From contig DGRX01000030.1 in NCBI GenBank assembly GCA_002391235.1, forward strand, positions 57,278 through 77,515: DNA of 20,238 nt. The letters are read 5' to 3'. This document shows positions 6,045-14,923 of this stretch, piece by piece. The notes under the pieces are model-generated. The model worked only from the letters and a program-made list of their open reading frames with translations. It had not been told where the DNA came from and did no database searches. Numbering within the stretch: position 1 is the first letter of the stretch; each line of letters opens with the position of its first letter. Both the position numbers and the translations under genes were made by a program. Origin of the DNA: Treponema sp. UBA4377 (GTDB lineage Bacteria; Spirochaetota; Spirochaetia; Treponematales; Treponemataceae).

Positions 6045-9000
6045 GCTTTGAGGGAAAAAAATGTTTTTTCCATGTCGACTTGGACGCTTTTTTCGCTTCG
6101 GTGGAACAGCTGGAACATCCTGAATGGCGCGGAAAGCCCGTGATTGTCGGCGGCCTTCCAGGCGACAGGCGCGCGGTCGTTTCCACTGCAAGTTACGAGG
6201 CCAGAAAGTTCGGCGTTCATTCCGCGATGCCCTTGTCGCGCGCGGTTGAGCTTTGCCCCAACGGGATTTACACTCGCGGAAACTACAAGCTTTACTCGGA
6301 ATACTCTGAAAAAATCATGTCGATATTCGGCGAGTTCTCTCCGGACGTAAAGCAAATATCAATCGACGAAGCCTTTTTGGACATGACGGGAACCGAGCGC
6401 CTTTTTGGCGACGCGATTGAATGCGCCAAAAAATTAAAGGCGACTGTTTTTGAGCGGACGGGCCTTACCGTTTCGGTTGGAATAGCGACGACAAATTACA
6501 TCGCGAAAATTTCAAGCGGCCTAAAAAAGCCCGACGGCCTTTACGCCGTTCTTCCCGGAAAAGAGGAAGACTTTATGCTTTCCCTTCCCTTGGACAAGGT
6601 TTGGGGAGTCGGAGCAAAAACTTTGGAGCGCTTGCGCTCGGCAGGCTTCAACACAACTTCCGACATAAGAAAGCATTCGGAAGAATTGCTTGCAAGCGTT
6701 TTTGGCGGAGCCACCGCGGGCTTTTTGTACAATGTTGTCCGAGGCGTAGAGCCGCCGGGTTTTTTGTCCGAGCCCAAAAGCCATTCTTGCGGAATAGAAA
6801 ACACTTACGAATACGACTTGATTGAATGGAATCAAATCGAGCGCGCCTTGCTTTCGCTTTCGGAACAGTTGATGTTCCGCCTGCTAAAAGACAACCTTAC
6901 TGGAAAAACTGTCGCGATAAAAATCCGCTACGACGACTTTACGACTGTAAGCGCGCAAAACACAAGGCTGCAAAACGTCACCAGCGTGGACGACTTGTTC
7001 TCGCGCGCGGTAAGCGTTTTTAGGGAAAAATACCAAGCCGGCCGCGCGATAAGGCTCTTGGGAATAACAATCAACAACACGACTGACGCAGACGCGGAAA
7101 AGCAAAACGAGCTTTTTGACTTTGGCGAAAAAAAGAGAAAGACGATAGAAAAAACGATTTTAAAAATCTCTCAAAAAAATCCTGGCCTTAAGATTCACAA
7201 GGCGCGGCTTTTGTCCAACGACGCAAAGGCTTTGTGCGAAAGGCCCAAGACAAAGGGGCTTCTTCTGGCCTTTTTCCTTTTGGCGCTGTCGGCGGCTTTT
7301 TCAAGCAAGGCTTATTGCGACGACACAAAAACGATTGACGCAAGCGGTTCTGGCCCAATGGTTGTCGGAAAAGACTTGCCGCCGGAAACGATTCCTGCCG
7401 GAACAAAATTTTTGGATTGGGATGTCCGCGACAATAAAATCGAGTTTAGCGCCCAAGGCTATTGGACGTCAAAACTAAAGCAAACTATCACCGCGACTTT
7501 TGGCTGGGGAAAAGACTTTACGCTTTCTTTTGGAACGCCGGTATTCATCCAGCAAGTTGACATGTCTTTGTGGTTTACGGTCAACAAGCATTGGTACATA
7601 GAAGCGGCCTTTGCCGATGAATTCAACAAAAATACCTTTGCCGCCGGATATATGAACGGCGCCGGCTACCTTAAAGAAATGCGCGTCGCGAACCGAAAGG
7701 TTGTTTTTCCGTCAAGCTATTCGGTGGACGACGTTAGCCGCGGCATTGGCGGAGGCGAAAACCAAGCGCCGGGCGTAAGCGCGAAGTTCGCGGACCCCGA
7801 CGGAAAGTGGACTTTTGACGCGGCCTTGCGCTACGACATGCTCGCTTCAAAGGACAAAACTTATTACGGAAAAAACTCCGTAAACGACTCAAACCGCGCC
7901 AAGTCTTCGTTCTTGACGGGAAGAATGTTCGCGCTGCCGTCTTTTGAAGTCACGGCTGACATTCAGGATGTTTATGTAGAAAGCTACAACGGAGCGTACA
8001 AGGACACCTGCGGAAGAAAATACAAAAAGCTTTCATCGTCAGACTTTTTGGTTGTTCCTTCTAGAAAAATGTTGGTCTTAAGCCCCAGCGCCGGCGCAGC
8101 AAAAAAAAACGGCACCCTGCCAGCCGTCGCGGTGACATTCGCCAGCGGCGCGACTCCGGCGCTTTGCCTTAATCAATTGGGCAATTTTGGAACCAACACT
8201 AGCGGCGGAGTTGGAGACGGCTTTTTGGGAAACGTTCAAAAGACCTTTGGTTTGACCGACAGCGCCGCGGAGCCGGAGCTTTGTCCAAATGTCGCAAGCT
8301 TTTCCTATTGCGGAAAGGACGGACAAGTTCCGGTCCCGAACCCTTCCGGCGCGGCGCCCGCGTCCATCGACCAATGCGGTTTTTTTGGAAGCCTTGACAA
8401 TAAAAGCGTTTTGTTCGTCCAGCATCCCGCCGGCTTTTCGCCCTTTACCGTATGCTTTAGATACGATTTGGGCATCAACCGCATTGACGAGCTTTTGGTT
8501 GTCCACAGCCAAAGCGGAAAAGCGGAAGAACGATATGCCGCCATTCAAGCGGACGACGACTTGGCTTTGACAAACGACAATTTCTTTGGCGAAAAGCGCT
8601 TTTACGCGGACGTTTACGACACGTTGACAAAAAAAAGGGACTACGCCGAAGCGATTATCCGCTACCCCTTTTGCCAAACCTCTCCCGGCTCTTATCTTGG
8701 CTATTCCGACACCGACGACGTTGTGTTAAGGGCAAGGAATTACACTCCAGTAAAGCGCTTTGACATCGGAACGGACGCCATTAGCGGAACGGTAATCGTA
8801 TATAAAAACGGCGTGGTGGACTCCGGCGCCAAATACAATTCCGAAACAGGCGAAGTTTCAATTTCTTCAAGCGTAGGATCAAGCGATAAAATTTACATCG
8901 TATGGTTTGAGGACTCAAAAACTTTTGACGCTGGCTCCTTGGCCGCCGCCGCCGGCTTTAACTACAACTTTACCGAAAAACTGTCTGGCGACGCGTCATT

Positions 9001-12000
9001 TGCAACCCGCTGGACCTTGTCACCGACAACAAAATACGCCGAAGCTAAAAAAACTTATTTTGGCTACGGAACGCTGGCTTCCCGCGTAAAATACCAAGAC
9101 GAAAATTGGAATTTGCAAAACACGATTTCGGGAACGGTTGAAAACAAAAACACAACCGGCTACTACAAACTTTTAGGCTTTAACGACAGCGCCGCCACGA
9201 CAAACTACAACGCGCAAAACGCCGCAAAAAACCTTCCCGACAATTTCGCGCCCCGCCTGAATCCCCGCCCTGCGCAAGCGCTTTCGTCAGCGATAGACCT
9301 GGACCCAAGAAAGAATTCCTCAAGGCCAGCCCAAAAAGGCGCGACAGACAGCGGCATAACAGGCTACATGATTCCGGTTGAATGGTCTTGGACAGGAACA
9401 AGCGGCGCAAATGAATGGGCCGCTAAAACCATTTCGATAGCGGGCGGAGGGCTTTCTTCGTCTTCGGCGTTTTCAATGGCAATAAAGCTTTCCCAAAACT
9501 TGTCCGCCAACGAAGACGTTTACTTGCAGCTTGGCGTAAGCGACGACGAAAAATTTGAGGCCGAGGCGGTCGGCTCAATCCCAACATGGAAAATTTCAGA
9601 CTCCAGCGCCGTCGATGTAATGGCTTCGCTCAACAAGAGCAGCCCGAATTGGCAAATAGTAAAAGTCGCGCTAAAGGACGTGGACCGCTTCCAATGCGTT
9701 AAAAACAAAAACGCCCGCCTTATCATAGTAAACTCCGACGGCTCGGCCACAGGAAGCGGCGCGATTTACTTTGGACCGTACGAGCTTGCGACGCAAGGTG
9801 TCTTTACCGTTCAAGACCAAGCTTATTCCGTGACCACCGCGCAAACAAGGACCGTAAACCCCGGCGCCTCTCGCTTTAACAAAACCGCAAACTACGCGCA
9901 AGAAGTCTCTTGGACTTCAACGGCCACAAGCGCGCCGTCAAACAGCGTCATAACGATTTACAAGTACTTTGATCAAGTTGACCACGGCGACTACGGCGAA
10001 ATCAACATGTACTTTAACTTTAATTACGATGATTACGCCGACCTCGCTTCGGAGGCCAGCGAAACCGGCCTTGTTTTTTTGTTGGACGCGGACAGCCAAA
10101 ATGTTTTGGGCAGCGGAAAAACCGCCGTACTCGCGAAAATCTCAAGAAAAGCGCTTGACCAATACAAAGGCGCCGCCGGATGGAAGCTCTTGACGATTGA
10201 CAAAAGCGAAAACAAAATTTACATAAACGGCGCGGCCCTTTCCAAAGAGGATTCATATTTGCAAATAAACAACTCCGTCGTTCCCAGCCGGGCAAAAATC
10301 GAATTTGACACCAAAAGCCCTGACAAATGGAACAAGGCCGGAACTTTTAGAGTCGACGAAATATTTTTTTCAAAGACTTCGCCGCATTTCATAGCGCAAG
10401 ACAAAAACTCCGTCGACTGGAAAAAGAGCGGCGTTCTTGTCGAAAACAAAAATGGCTTTCCAATCCTTAGCGACGTAAAGATTCATGCAGCAAGCCAGGA
10501 GAGCGCGACCTTTTACACAGAAAAATATCGCGACGCAAAAGGCGACGTCAGCGCGGACGCCAGCGCCAGCGCGACTATTACCAAAATCGCGGTAAGCGCC
10601 AGCGCCGCCCGAGCGGCCGAGGCTTCCTCCGTAATTACAAACGCCTCTCATTCAGTTTCAACCGCTTCGCCGCTTTTAAAAACAATTTCTTTTGCCGAGG
10701 AATACAGTTTTGACCGCGACTCAAAGTCGGCCGCCAAAAGCAATTCCTTGGGGCTGGACTTTAACGCCTTGGGGACGCCGCTTGCGTTAAAAGGATCCGT
10801 AAAAAGCGATTCGTCGCAATGGTCGCTCAACACCAAGGCCGAAAACTCGGCGGCCTTGAATCTTGGAAGCGGAAACTTTAGGTACGCCCTAAACCTTTCG
10901 ACAGAAGCCTCCCAAAAACTGTTAAAAAACAGCGGACAAATTTTGTCCACAGACAATTATTTCGAGACATGGCTTAGCGCGACAAAAAAAGAATTCTCGT
11001 TTGGAGATTCGGCCGCCTCCAAGCGCAAAGTTGGAGCGAAAATCGAAAACACGATTTACCTTCCTTGGGCTTCGCTGACTCCGCAAATAAATTACCAAAC
11101 CGAAGAAAATTATTCGGCGTCGACAAATTATTATTACAACGACAAAAACACTTTTAGCTTTGCGTTTCCCTTTAAGCTTGGAAAAAACTCCCTGTCTGTT
11201 TCTTGGAAAAAAACTTCCGGCGGCGTAGAGGCGGCCAAAGCCGGAGGAAACTATTCAGACGACACGCTCCAACTGGCCCATACCTATGGCCAGCGAAAAT
11301 ACTTTTTTGCGGCCGCTCCGATTTACGATTTGATAAGCTGGTCTCTTGCGGACAACGTTCACGAAAAGACAAAAGGCCTAAGCCAAAAAGACTCCTTGCA
11401 ATCAGAGTTCTACAACAGCGAATACGACCTTACCTTTAACAGGCCCTTGTACGCCGACAAGCGCGACTTCTTTATTCCTTCAAACTTTTCGTTTGCCGTC
11501 GCACGGGACATAAGGGCCGCCGAGACATTGAGCGACACAAACCAGTGCAAACTAAAGTTGGGTTGGGCCGCCTTTAACATTTTTGGAAAATACGGCTCCA
11601 TTCCAATAGCGGCCTGGTTTGAGCAAGACGAATACTTGGCTTCGTTTACCGCCACTCTAAAAATTCCGCGCGCCCAGCCAAGCGACATTACGCAAGTCTA
11701 CACAACGTACTTGCAGGCGAACTTTTACATCACAAAGGACAATGTGTTAAAGAACGGCGCCGAATTCAGCTTTCAGGATTCGAACAATTACACTATTAAG
11801 GGAACAGTCGCCTGGAAGCGGCCCGGAAAAACAAGCGCGATTTTAGCCCTGGCAAAACTTATTTTCAAGCGCCTTAGAGAGCAAGAGATTCCGATTGTCA
11901 GAATCGACAGCATCAACTGTTCATGGAGAAGCTCGTCCAGCGTTAACTCAAGAGTTGTAAGGCAAACGCATTCATACGAATACATTCACAGCGCCGACTT

Positions 12001-12118
12001 TCAATTCGCAAAATTTTTCGCGCTCACAACCGAGATTGATTTGGGCTTTACTTGCGCCTTTGACGACATCTGTACGTTGACAGCGACCTGGAGCCTTGGC
12101 GGAAAGCTTAACTTTTAG
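6041..12118 (+). CDS. dinB: DNA polymerase IV (DinB) fused in frame to a giant outer-membrane beta-barrel protein
   Basis: One uninterrupted 2025-residue frame. Residues 1-395 are a complete Y-family polymerase IV, which performs error-prone translesion synthesis: HVDLDAFFASVE (Asp13), SYEARKFGVHSAM, SIDEAFLD (Asp109, Glu110), the SVGIATTNYIAKISSGLKKPDG block, a helix-hairpin-helix near 185-205 and a little-finger domain to about 390 (LFDFGEKKRKTIE, KARLL). With no stop codon the frame continues into a signal-peptide-like stretch (about 402-426), a beta-rich exterior and a C-terminal barrel. The ATG at 6041 overlaps the previous stop (ATGA) and has AAGG 7-8 nt upstream. A polymerase joined to a secreted protein is unexpected. 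It could be a true fusion, two gene products from overlapping starts, or a lost stop. Each half alone is confident; a single working fusion is not. Confidence 0.8.
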   Translation: MSFEGKKCFFHVDLDAFFASVEQLEHPEWRGKPVIVGGLPGDRRAVVSTASYEARKFGVHSAMPLSRAVELCPNGIYTRGNYKLYSEYSEKIMSIFGEFSPDVKQISIDEAFLDMTGTERLFGDAIECAKKLKATVFERTGLTVSVGIATTNYIAKISSGLKKPDGLYAVLPGKEEDFMLSLPLDKVWGVGAKTLERLRSAGFNTTSDIRKHSEELLASVFGGATAGFLYNVVRGVEPPGFLSEPKSHSCGIENTYEYDLIEWNQIERALLSLSEQLMFRLLKDNLTGKTVAIKIRYDDFTTVSAQNTRLQNVTSVDDLFSRAVSVFREKYQAGRAIRLLGITINNTTDADAEKQNELFDFGEKKRKTIEKTILKISQKNPGLKIHKARLLSNDAKALCERPKTKGLLLAFFLLALSAAFSSKAYCDDTKTIDASGSGPMVVGKDLPPETIPAGTKFLDWDVRDNKIEFSAQGYWTSKLKQTITATFGWGKDFTLSFGTPVFIQQVDMSLWFTVNKHWYIEAAFADEFNKNTFAAGYMNGAGYLKEMRVANRKVVFPSSYSVDDVSRGIGGGENQAPGVSAKFADPDGKWTFDAALRYDMLASKDKTYYGKNSVNDSNRAKSSFLTGRMFALPSFEVTADIQDVYVESYNGAYKDTCGRKYKKLSSSDFLVVPSRKMLVLSPSAGAAKKNGTLPAVAVTFASGATPALCLNQLGNFGTNTSGGVGDGFLGNVQKTFGLTDSAAEPELCPNVASFSYCGKDGQVPVPNPSGAAPASIDQCGFFGSLDNKSVLFVQHPAGFSPFTVCFRYDLGINRIDELLVVHSQSGKAEERYAAIQADDDLALTNDNFFGEKRFYADVYDTLTKKRDYAEAIIRYPFCQTSPGSYLGYSDTDDVVLRARNYTPVKRFDIGTDAISGTVIVYKNGVVDSGAKYNSETGEVSISSSVGSSDKIYIVWFEDSKTFDAGSLAAAAGFNYNFTEKLSGDASFATRWTLSPTTKYAEAKKTYFGYGTLASRVKYQDENWNLQNTISGTVENKNTTGYYKLLGFNDSAATTNYNAQNAAKNLPDNFAPRLNPRPAQALSSAIDLDPRKNSSRPAQKGATDSGITGYMIPVEWSWTGTSGANEWAAKTISIAGGGLSSSSAFSMAIKLSQNLSANEDVYLQLGVSDDEKFEAEAVGSIPTWKISDSSAVDVMASLNKSSPNWQIVKVALKDVDRFQCVKNKNARLIIVNSDGSATGSGAIYFGPYELATQGVFTVQDQAYSVTTAQTRTVNPGASRFNKTANYAQEVSWTSTATSAPSNSVITIYKYFDQVDHGDYGEINMYFNFNYDDYADLASEASETGLVFLLDADSQNVLGSGKTAVLAKISRKALDQYKGAAGWKLLTIDKSENKIYINGAALSKEDSYLQINNSVVPSRAKIEFDTKSPDKWNKAGTFRVDEIFFSKTSPHFIAQDKNSVDWKKSGVLVENKNGFPILSDVKIHAASQESATFYTEKYRDAKGDVSADASASATITKIAVSASAARAAEASSVITNASHSVSTASPLLKTISFAEEYSFDRDSKSAAKSNSLGLDFNALGTPLALKGSVKSDSSQWSLNTKAENSAALNLGSGNFRYALNLSTEASQKLLKNSGQILSTDNYFETWLSATKKEFSFGDSAASKRKVGAKIENTIYLPWASLTPQINYQTEENYSASTNYYYNDKNTFSFAFPFKLGKNSLSVSWKKTSGGVEAAKAGGNYSDDTLQLAHTYGQRKYFFAAAPIYDLISWSLADNVHEKTKGLSQKDSLQSEFYNSEYDLTFNRPLYADKRDFFIPSNFSFAVARDIRAAETLSDTNQCKLKLGWAAFNIFGKYGSIPIAAWFEQDEYLASFTATLKIPRAQPSDITQVYTTYLQANFYITKDNVLKNGAEFSFQDSNNYTIKGTVAWKRPGKTSAILALAKLIFKRLREQEIPIVRIDSINCSWRSSSSVNSRVVRQTHSYEYIHSADFQFAKFFALTTEIDLGFTCAFDDICTLTATWSLGGKLNF
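7232..12118 (+). other. Outer-membrane protein portion, possibly translated from an internal TTG
   Basis: From the TTG at 7232 the frame gives a normal signal peptide: a basic start (CERPKTK), core GLLLAFFLLALSAAF and a small-residue end (SSKAYC), with the mature part from about DDTKT. The remaining 1600 residues are exported in style: rich in Ser/Thr/Asn/Tyr, few cysteines, alternating polar and hydrophobic strands. Two beta-sandwich-like modules lie at fusion residues about 1107-1253 (ending YFGPYEL) and 1270-1453 (ending FRVDEIFF), then a Ser/Ala-rich linker (about 1500-1545) and a barrel-like C-terminus ending in GGKLNF. A terminal Phe is the usual BAM recognition residue. The arrangement recalls very large SprA-like outer-membrane proteins, but I claim only that resemblance. 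AAAGG precedes the TTG by just 2 nt, so independent initiation is uncertain. The gene is convergent with its right neighbour, 14 bp away. Confidence 0.6.
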
Positions 12119-12132
12119 CCTGCCTATCTTGC

Positions 12133-14217
12133 TTACTGCAAGGGCGCGAAATAGCCTGTCTCGTCGCGGCCGCTTCGGTTCATTATGTAAGTTTCGACTT
12201 CAAGCGGCAAATAGGCCCGCCCCATGTCCGTTTGCAAAACCGACTCAAAGCTGAATTGGTACAAGCCGTTTGGAACGTCAAGCAAATCTTGAACGATCGA
12301 GCCTAAGCCTTCGGGCCTGTAAACGTAATAGGACTTTCCGTAAGAGTTTTTGTAAATGTAGTCCAACTCTTCGTCAAGCGCGCCTTGCCGCAACGTGATT
12401 ACGCTAAAGGCGACGCTGTTGTTGTCCATAAAGGCCGTCAAGTCTGTCAAGCCGTAATGGTCGAATGAGTTTTGCGGCATAAGGCCGTCGGTGATGTAAA
12501 CAATCGCGCGCTTGGGCTCGGCGTTTATCAAGCCGTTGACCGCCATCCTTATGGCCAAGTCAAAGGCGCAAGAATCGTTTCTGGGGCATTGCAAGGCCGT
12601 TTGGGAAAACTTTAACAAGCCTTTTGGATCGCCGGTGTATTCCGTCACTGGAATCTGGCCGCTTGAAATCAACGTGATTTTTCCAACGCCTTGCATCGCT
12701 TTTGCTATGTCGCGGACGGCTTGGTCAAGCGCGGAATTGCATTCAGAGCCCATGCTGCGGTCAATGACAATCGCAATGTCTTCGCTTTTGTTTGACGAAG
12801 CGGCGCCCTCAAAGCGCAATTTTGCGACAGGCCTTTTTCCTTCGCTGATGTAAAAGTTTTCGGCCCTCAATCCAACGACAGGCTGGCGCCGGCGGTTTTG
12901 AATTCGAACGTTCATCGTGACTGTTGGAAAGCGCTCCGCGTCCACTCTTTCTATCTCGACAAAAAGGCCGCCCAACAATTCCGTCATGTTGGACAAAATG
13001 CAAATCTCGTTGTTCTTAAAGTCCGCGGCCAAAATGTTCCCGTTTTGGTCGGGAACGGCGTAAGTGATTCTTGACGGAGCGTTGCCTGTAAAAGCGTTTT
13101 CGTAAACGGCACCCGTTCCCAAATCAATCGTAAAAATCCTGTTTCTGTCGCTTATGATGAGGGCGTCTTTGGAAGCCGAAAACTTTATCGCCTCTGGAAA
13201 GGCGAAAGTCTTTTCTTGAACCAAAACGTCAACATAGTTTCCGCTCAAGTCAAATTCGTAAACCGCGCCCAATACGCCGTCGGCGACATAAACGCTTTGT
13301 CCGTTAACCGCTATGCCGGTTGGCCCTTTGAGCCCGCCAAAAGCATAGTCCTTGCGGCCAAAGCTAAAAAGGCCGTTTCCGTCCTTGTCAAAAACCGAGA
13401 CGCGGGCGTTTCCAAAATCGCTCACGTAAATGTTTCCCAAATAGTCTTGGGCCAAGTACTGGGGGCCGACAAGCTCGCCGACGCCCCTTCCCTTTTTTCC
13501 GATGTATTTTTCAAAAAGGCCGCCTTCGCTCAAAACGCTGATTCTGTCGCCCGCGCTTTCGCTGACCAAAAGCTTTCCGTCCCGCGACTTGATGACATCG
13601 ACAGGCCGGTCAAAGCCGTTCAATGGGCCGGTGACGCGGCGGACGACGTTTCCGTTTATGTCAAGCAAGACCAATTCGTTGGAACCGTAGGCGCAAACCC
13701 AAATCGTTCCGTCGGTGTTGGCCAAAATCGAAATCGGCTGGCTGAATATTTGAAAGCTTGATCCGCCGGCAAAATTGCGGCCGTCAAAAGTTCCCGTTTC
13801 CGTGTACCTTAATCCTTGGTCCACCGAAGCGTTCACGCGGCGCTCGCGGACGACTTCGATTTTGTTCTCCAGCAAAATTCCGCCGTAGCCAGAATCGCTT
13901 GCGAACTGCCACTGCTCAAGCGCCGTTCCTTCCATGCCGGCCCGGTAGTAGGACTTTCCAAGCCAGTCCAAAATCAACTTTTCGTCGGGCAAGTAAGAAA
14001 GCGCCTTTTCAAACTGAATGATCGCGTCGTTAAAGAATCCGCGGTAATAGGACTGGACGCCGCGCCTGAATTCCTCTTCGGCAAAGCCGGCCTCGGCGCT
14101 TCTTTTTAGGCCGGAAACGTTTCCCGCGTCGTCAAAAAGATGCTCGGCCAACTTTTGTGAAAATCCGGCCGCCGCGACAAATAAAAAGACTGTCAAAAAA
14201 GTCAAAAGTTTTTTCAT
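12133..14217 (-). CDS. Exported TPR / NHL-repeat / von Willebrand A protein
   Basis: The 694-residue protein has a signal peptide (residues 1-20, LLTFLTVFLFVAAAGFSQ), a TPR-like helical region (about 45-115, YYRGFFNDAIIQFEKAL), an NHL beta-propeller (about 150-410; repeated units such as GNIYVSDFGNARVSVFDKDGN and QSVYVADGVLGAVYEFD) and a von Willebrand A domain (about 478-650). In the VWA domain IAIVIDRSMG (Asp486, Ser488) and YITDG (Asp577) match metal-site loops, but the canonical DxSxS reads DxSxG. A periplasmic protein-protein scaffold is inferred; no enzyme motif is visible. It ends the galactokinase-like/surE/TPR operon. Its ATG shares one base with the stop of the upstream TPR gene (TGATG, 14219-14215), so the two are probably translationally coupled and work together. 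Confidence 0.85.
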   Translation of the reverse strand: MKKLLTFLTVFLFVAAAGFSQKLAEHLFDDAGNVSGLKRSAEAGFAEEEFRRGVQSYYRGFFNDAIIQFEKALSYLPDEKLILDWLGKSYYRAGMEGTALEQWQFASDSGYGGILLENKIEVVRERRVNASVDQGLRYTETGTFDGRNFAGGSSFQIFSQPISILANTDGTIWVCAYGSNELVLLDINGNVVRRVTGPLNGFDRPVDVIKSRDGKLLVSESAGDRISVLSEGGLFEKYIGKKGRGVGELVGPQYLAQDYLGNIYVSDFGNARVSVFDKDGNGLFSFGRKDYAFGGLKGPTGIAVNGQSVYVADGVLGAVYEFDLSGNYVDVLVQEKTFAFPEAIKFSASKDALIISDRNRIFTIDLGTGAVYENAFTGNAPSRITYAVPDQNGNILAADFKNNEICILSNMTELLGGLFVEIERVDAERFPTVTMNVRIQNRRRQPVVGLRAENFYISEGKRPVAKLRFEGAASSNKSEDIAIVIDRSMGSECNSALDQAVRDIAKAMQGVGKITLISSGQIPVTEYTGDPKGLLKFSQTALQCPRNDSCAFDLAIRMAVNGLINAEPKRAIVYITDGLMPQNSFDHYGLTDLTAFMDNNSVAFSVITLRQGALDEELDYIYKNSYGKSYYVYRPEGLGSIVQDLLDVPNGLYQFSFESVLQTDMGRAYLPLEVETYIMNRSGRDETGYFAPLQ

Positions 14218-14921
14218 CAGTGATTTGTCCTTGCCTGCGCTAAAGAATTAAGATGCTTTTGTATCTCGACGTTTTCCGGAAGCTTTTCTTCCGCCTGCCT
14301 TAAGTATTTTCCGGCCTCTTCCAAAAGGCCCAGCTTGTAGTAAACCCAGCCCAAGGAATCAAGGCAGGCCGCGTTTTGCGGAGCGTTGTTCAAGGCCTTT
14401 TTGCAATAGCCCAAAGCCCGCGTAAGGTCTCGGCCTTCCTCCGCCAAAACGTATCCCATTCCGTTAAGCGCCGTGACGTTGTCCGAATCCTTTTCAAGCG
14501 AGCGCTCGTAGTACTCCAGGCACTTGTCGATGTCCTTGTTTTCCCAAGAGATAAAGGCAAGGGACGCCAAAACGTCGGCGCTCTTGTAGCCGGTTTCCAA
14601 TAACTTGTTAAGCTCAAAGTCGGCCAGGCGCTTGCGGCCGCTCTTTACGTAAATGATCGCCAAAAGGTAGCGGCACTGCAAAACGCGCTGGTAGTCCTTG
14701 CCGCCTGTGACGACTTGCTCTATGTACATCAATGCGTCGTCGTATTTTTCAAGCCGCGCGTAGCACAAGCCAATGTAGTAGGCCAACTCAAAATTGTCGG
14801 CGCCGGAGTCGTCGGGCAGCGACAAAAAGAACGCGAGCGCGTCAGCGATTTTATTCTGGACGTACAGACTGATTCCGTTTGAAAGAACTGAATTTTCCAC
14901 CCTTATTTCCCCCGCCTTCAA
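14217..14921 (-). CDS. TPR-repeat protein
   Basis: The 234-residue protein is built almost wholly of tetratricopeptide helices, with clear units near residues 44-75 (ELAYYIGLCYARLEKYDDAL), 115-175 (ALAFISWENKDIDKCLEYYERSL, ALNGMGYVLAEEGRDLTRAL) and 188-220 (CLDSLGWVYYKLGLLEEAGKYL). No signal peptide or membrane segment is seen, so it is probably cytoplasmic and scaffolds partners. Translation appears to start at a TTG (14921) two bases after the surE stop, with AAGGTG at 14932-14927 five bases before it. A GTG seven codons in, after a GGGGG run, is the alternative. Its stop overlaps the ATG of the TPR/NHL/VWA gene by one base. The partner and function are unknown. Confidence 0.85.
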   Translation of the reverse strand: MKAGEIRVENSVLSNGISLYVQNKIADALAFFLSLPDDSGADNFELAYYIGLCYARLEKYDDALMYIEQVVTGGKDYQRVLQCRYLLAIIYVKSGRKRLADFELNKLLETGYKSADVLASLAFISWENKDIDKCLEYYERSLEKDSDNVTALNGMGYVLAEEGRDLTRALGYCKKALNNAPQNAACLDSLGWVYYKLGLLEEAGKYLRQAEEKLPENVEIQKHLNSLAQARTNH

Positions 14922-14923
14922 TA

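Noticed and set aside
7173..7191. Frameshift in the A7 run restoring a dinB stop (TAA at 7189)
   Set aside because: It would remove the conserved KARLL end of DinB, so the native frame is better supported, though reads should be checked.
7300..7320. Lipobox at the end of the internal signal sequence (SKAYC)
   Set aside because: Tyr before Cys and Lys at -3 do not fit a lipobox; signal peptidase I cleavage is more plausible.
13216..13761. A 181-codon plus-strand frame inside the NHL/VWA gene, and a similar 179-codon frame at 15044-15583 inside surE
   Set aside because: Both lie wholly antisense to well-supported genes, with no motifs, promoter or ribosome binding site.
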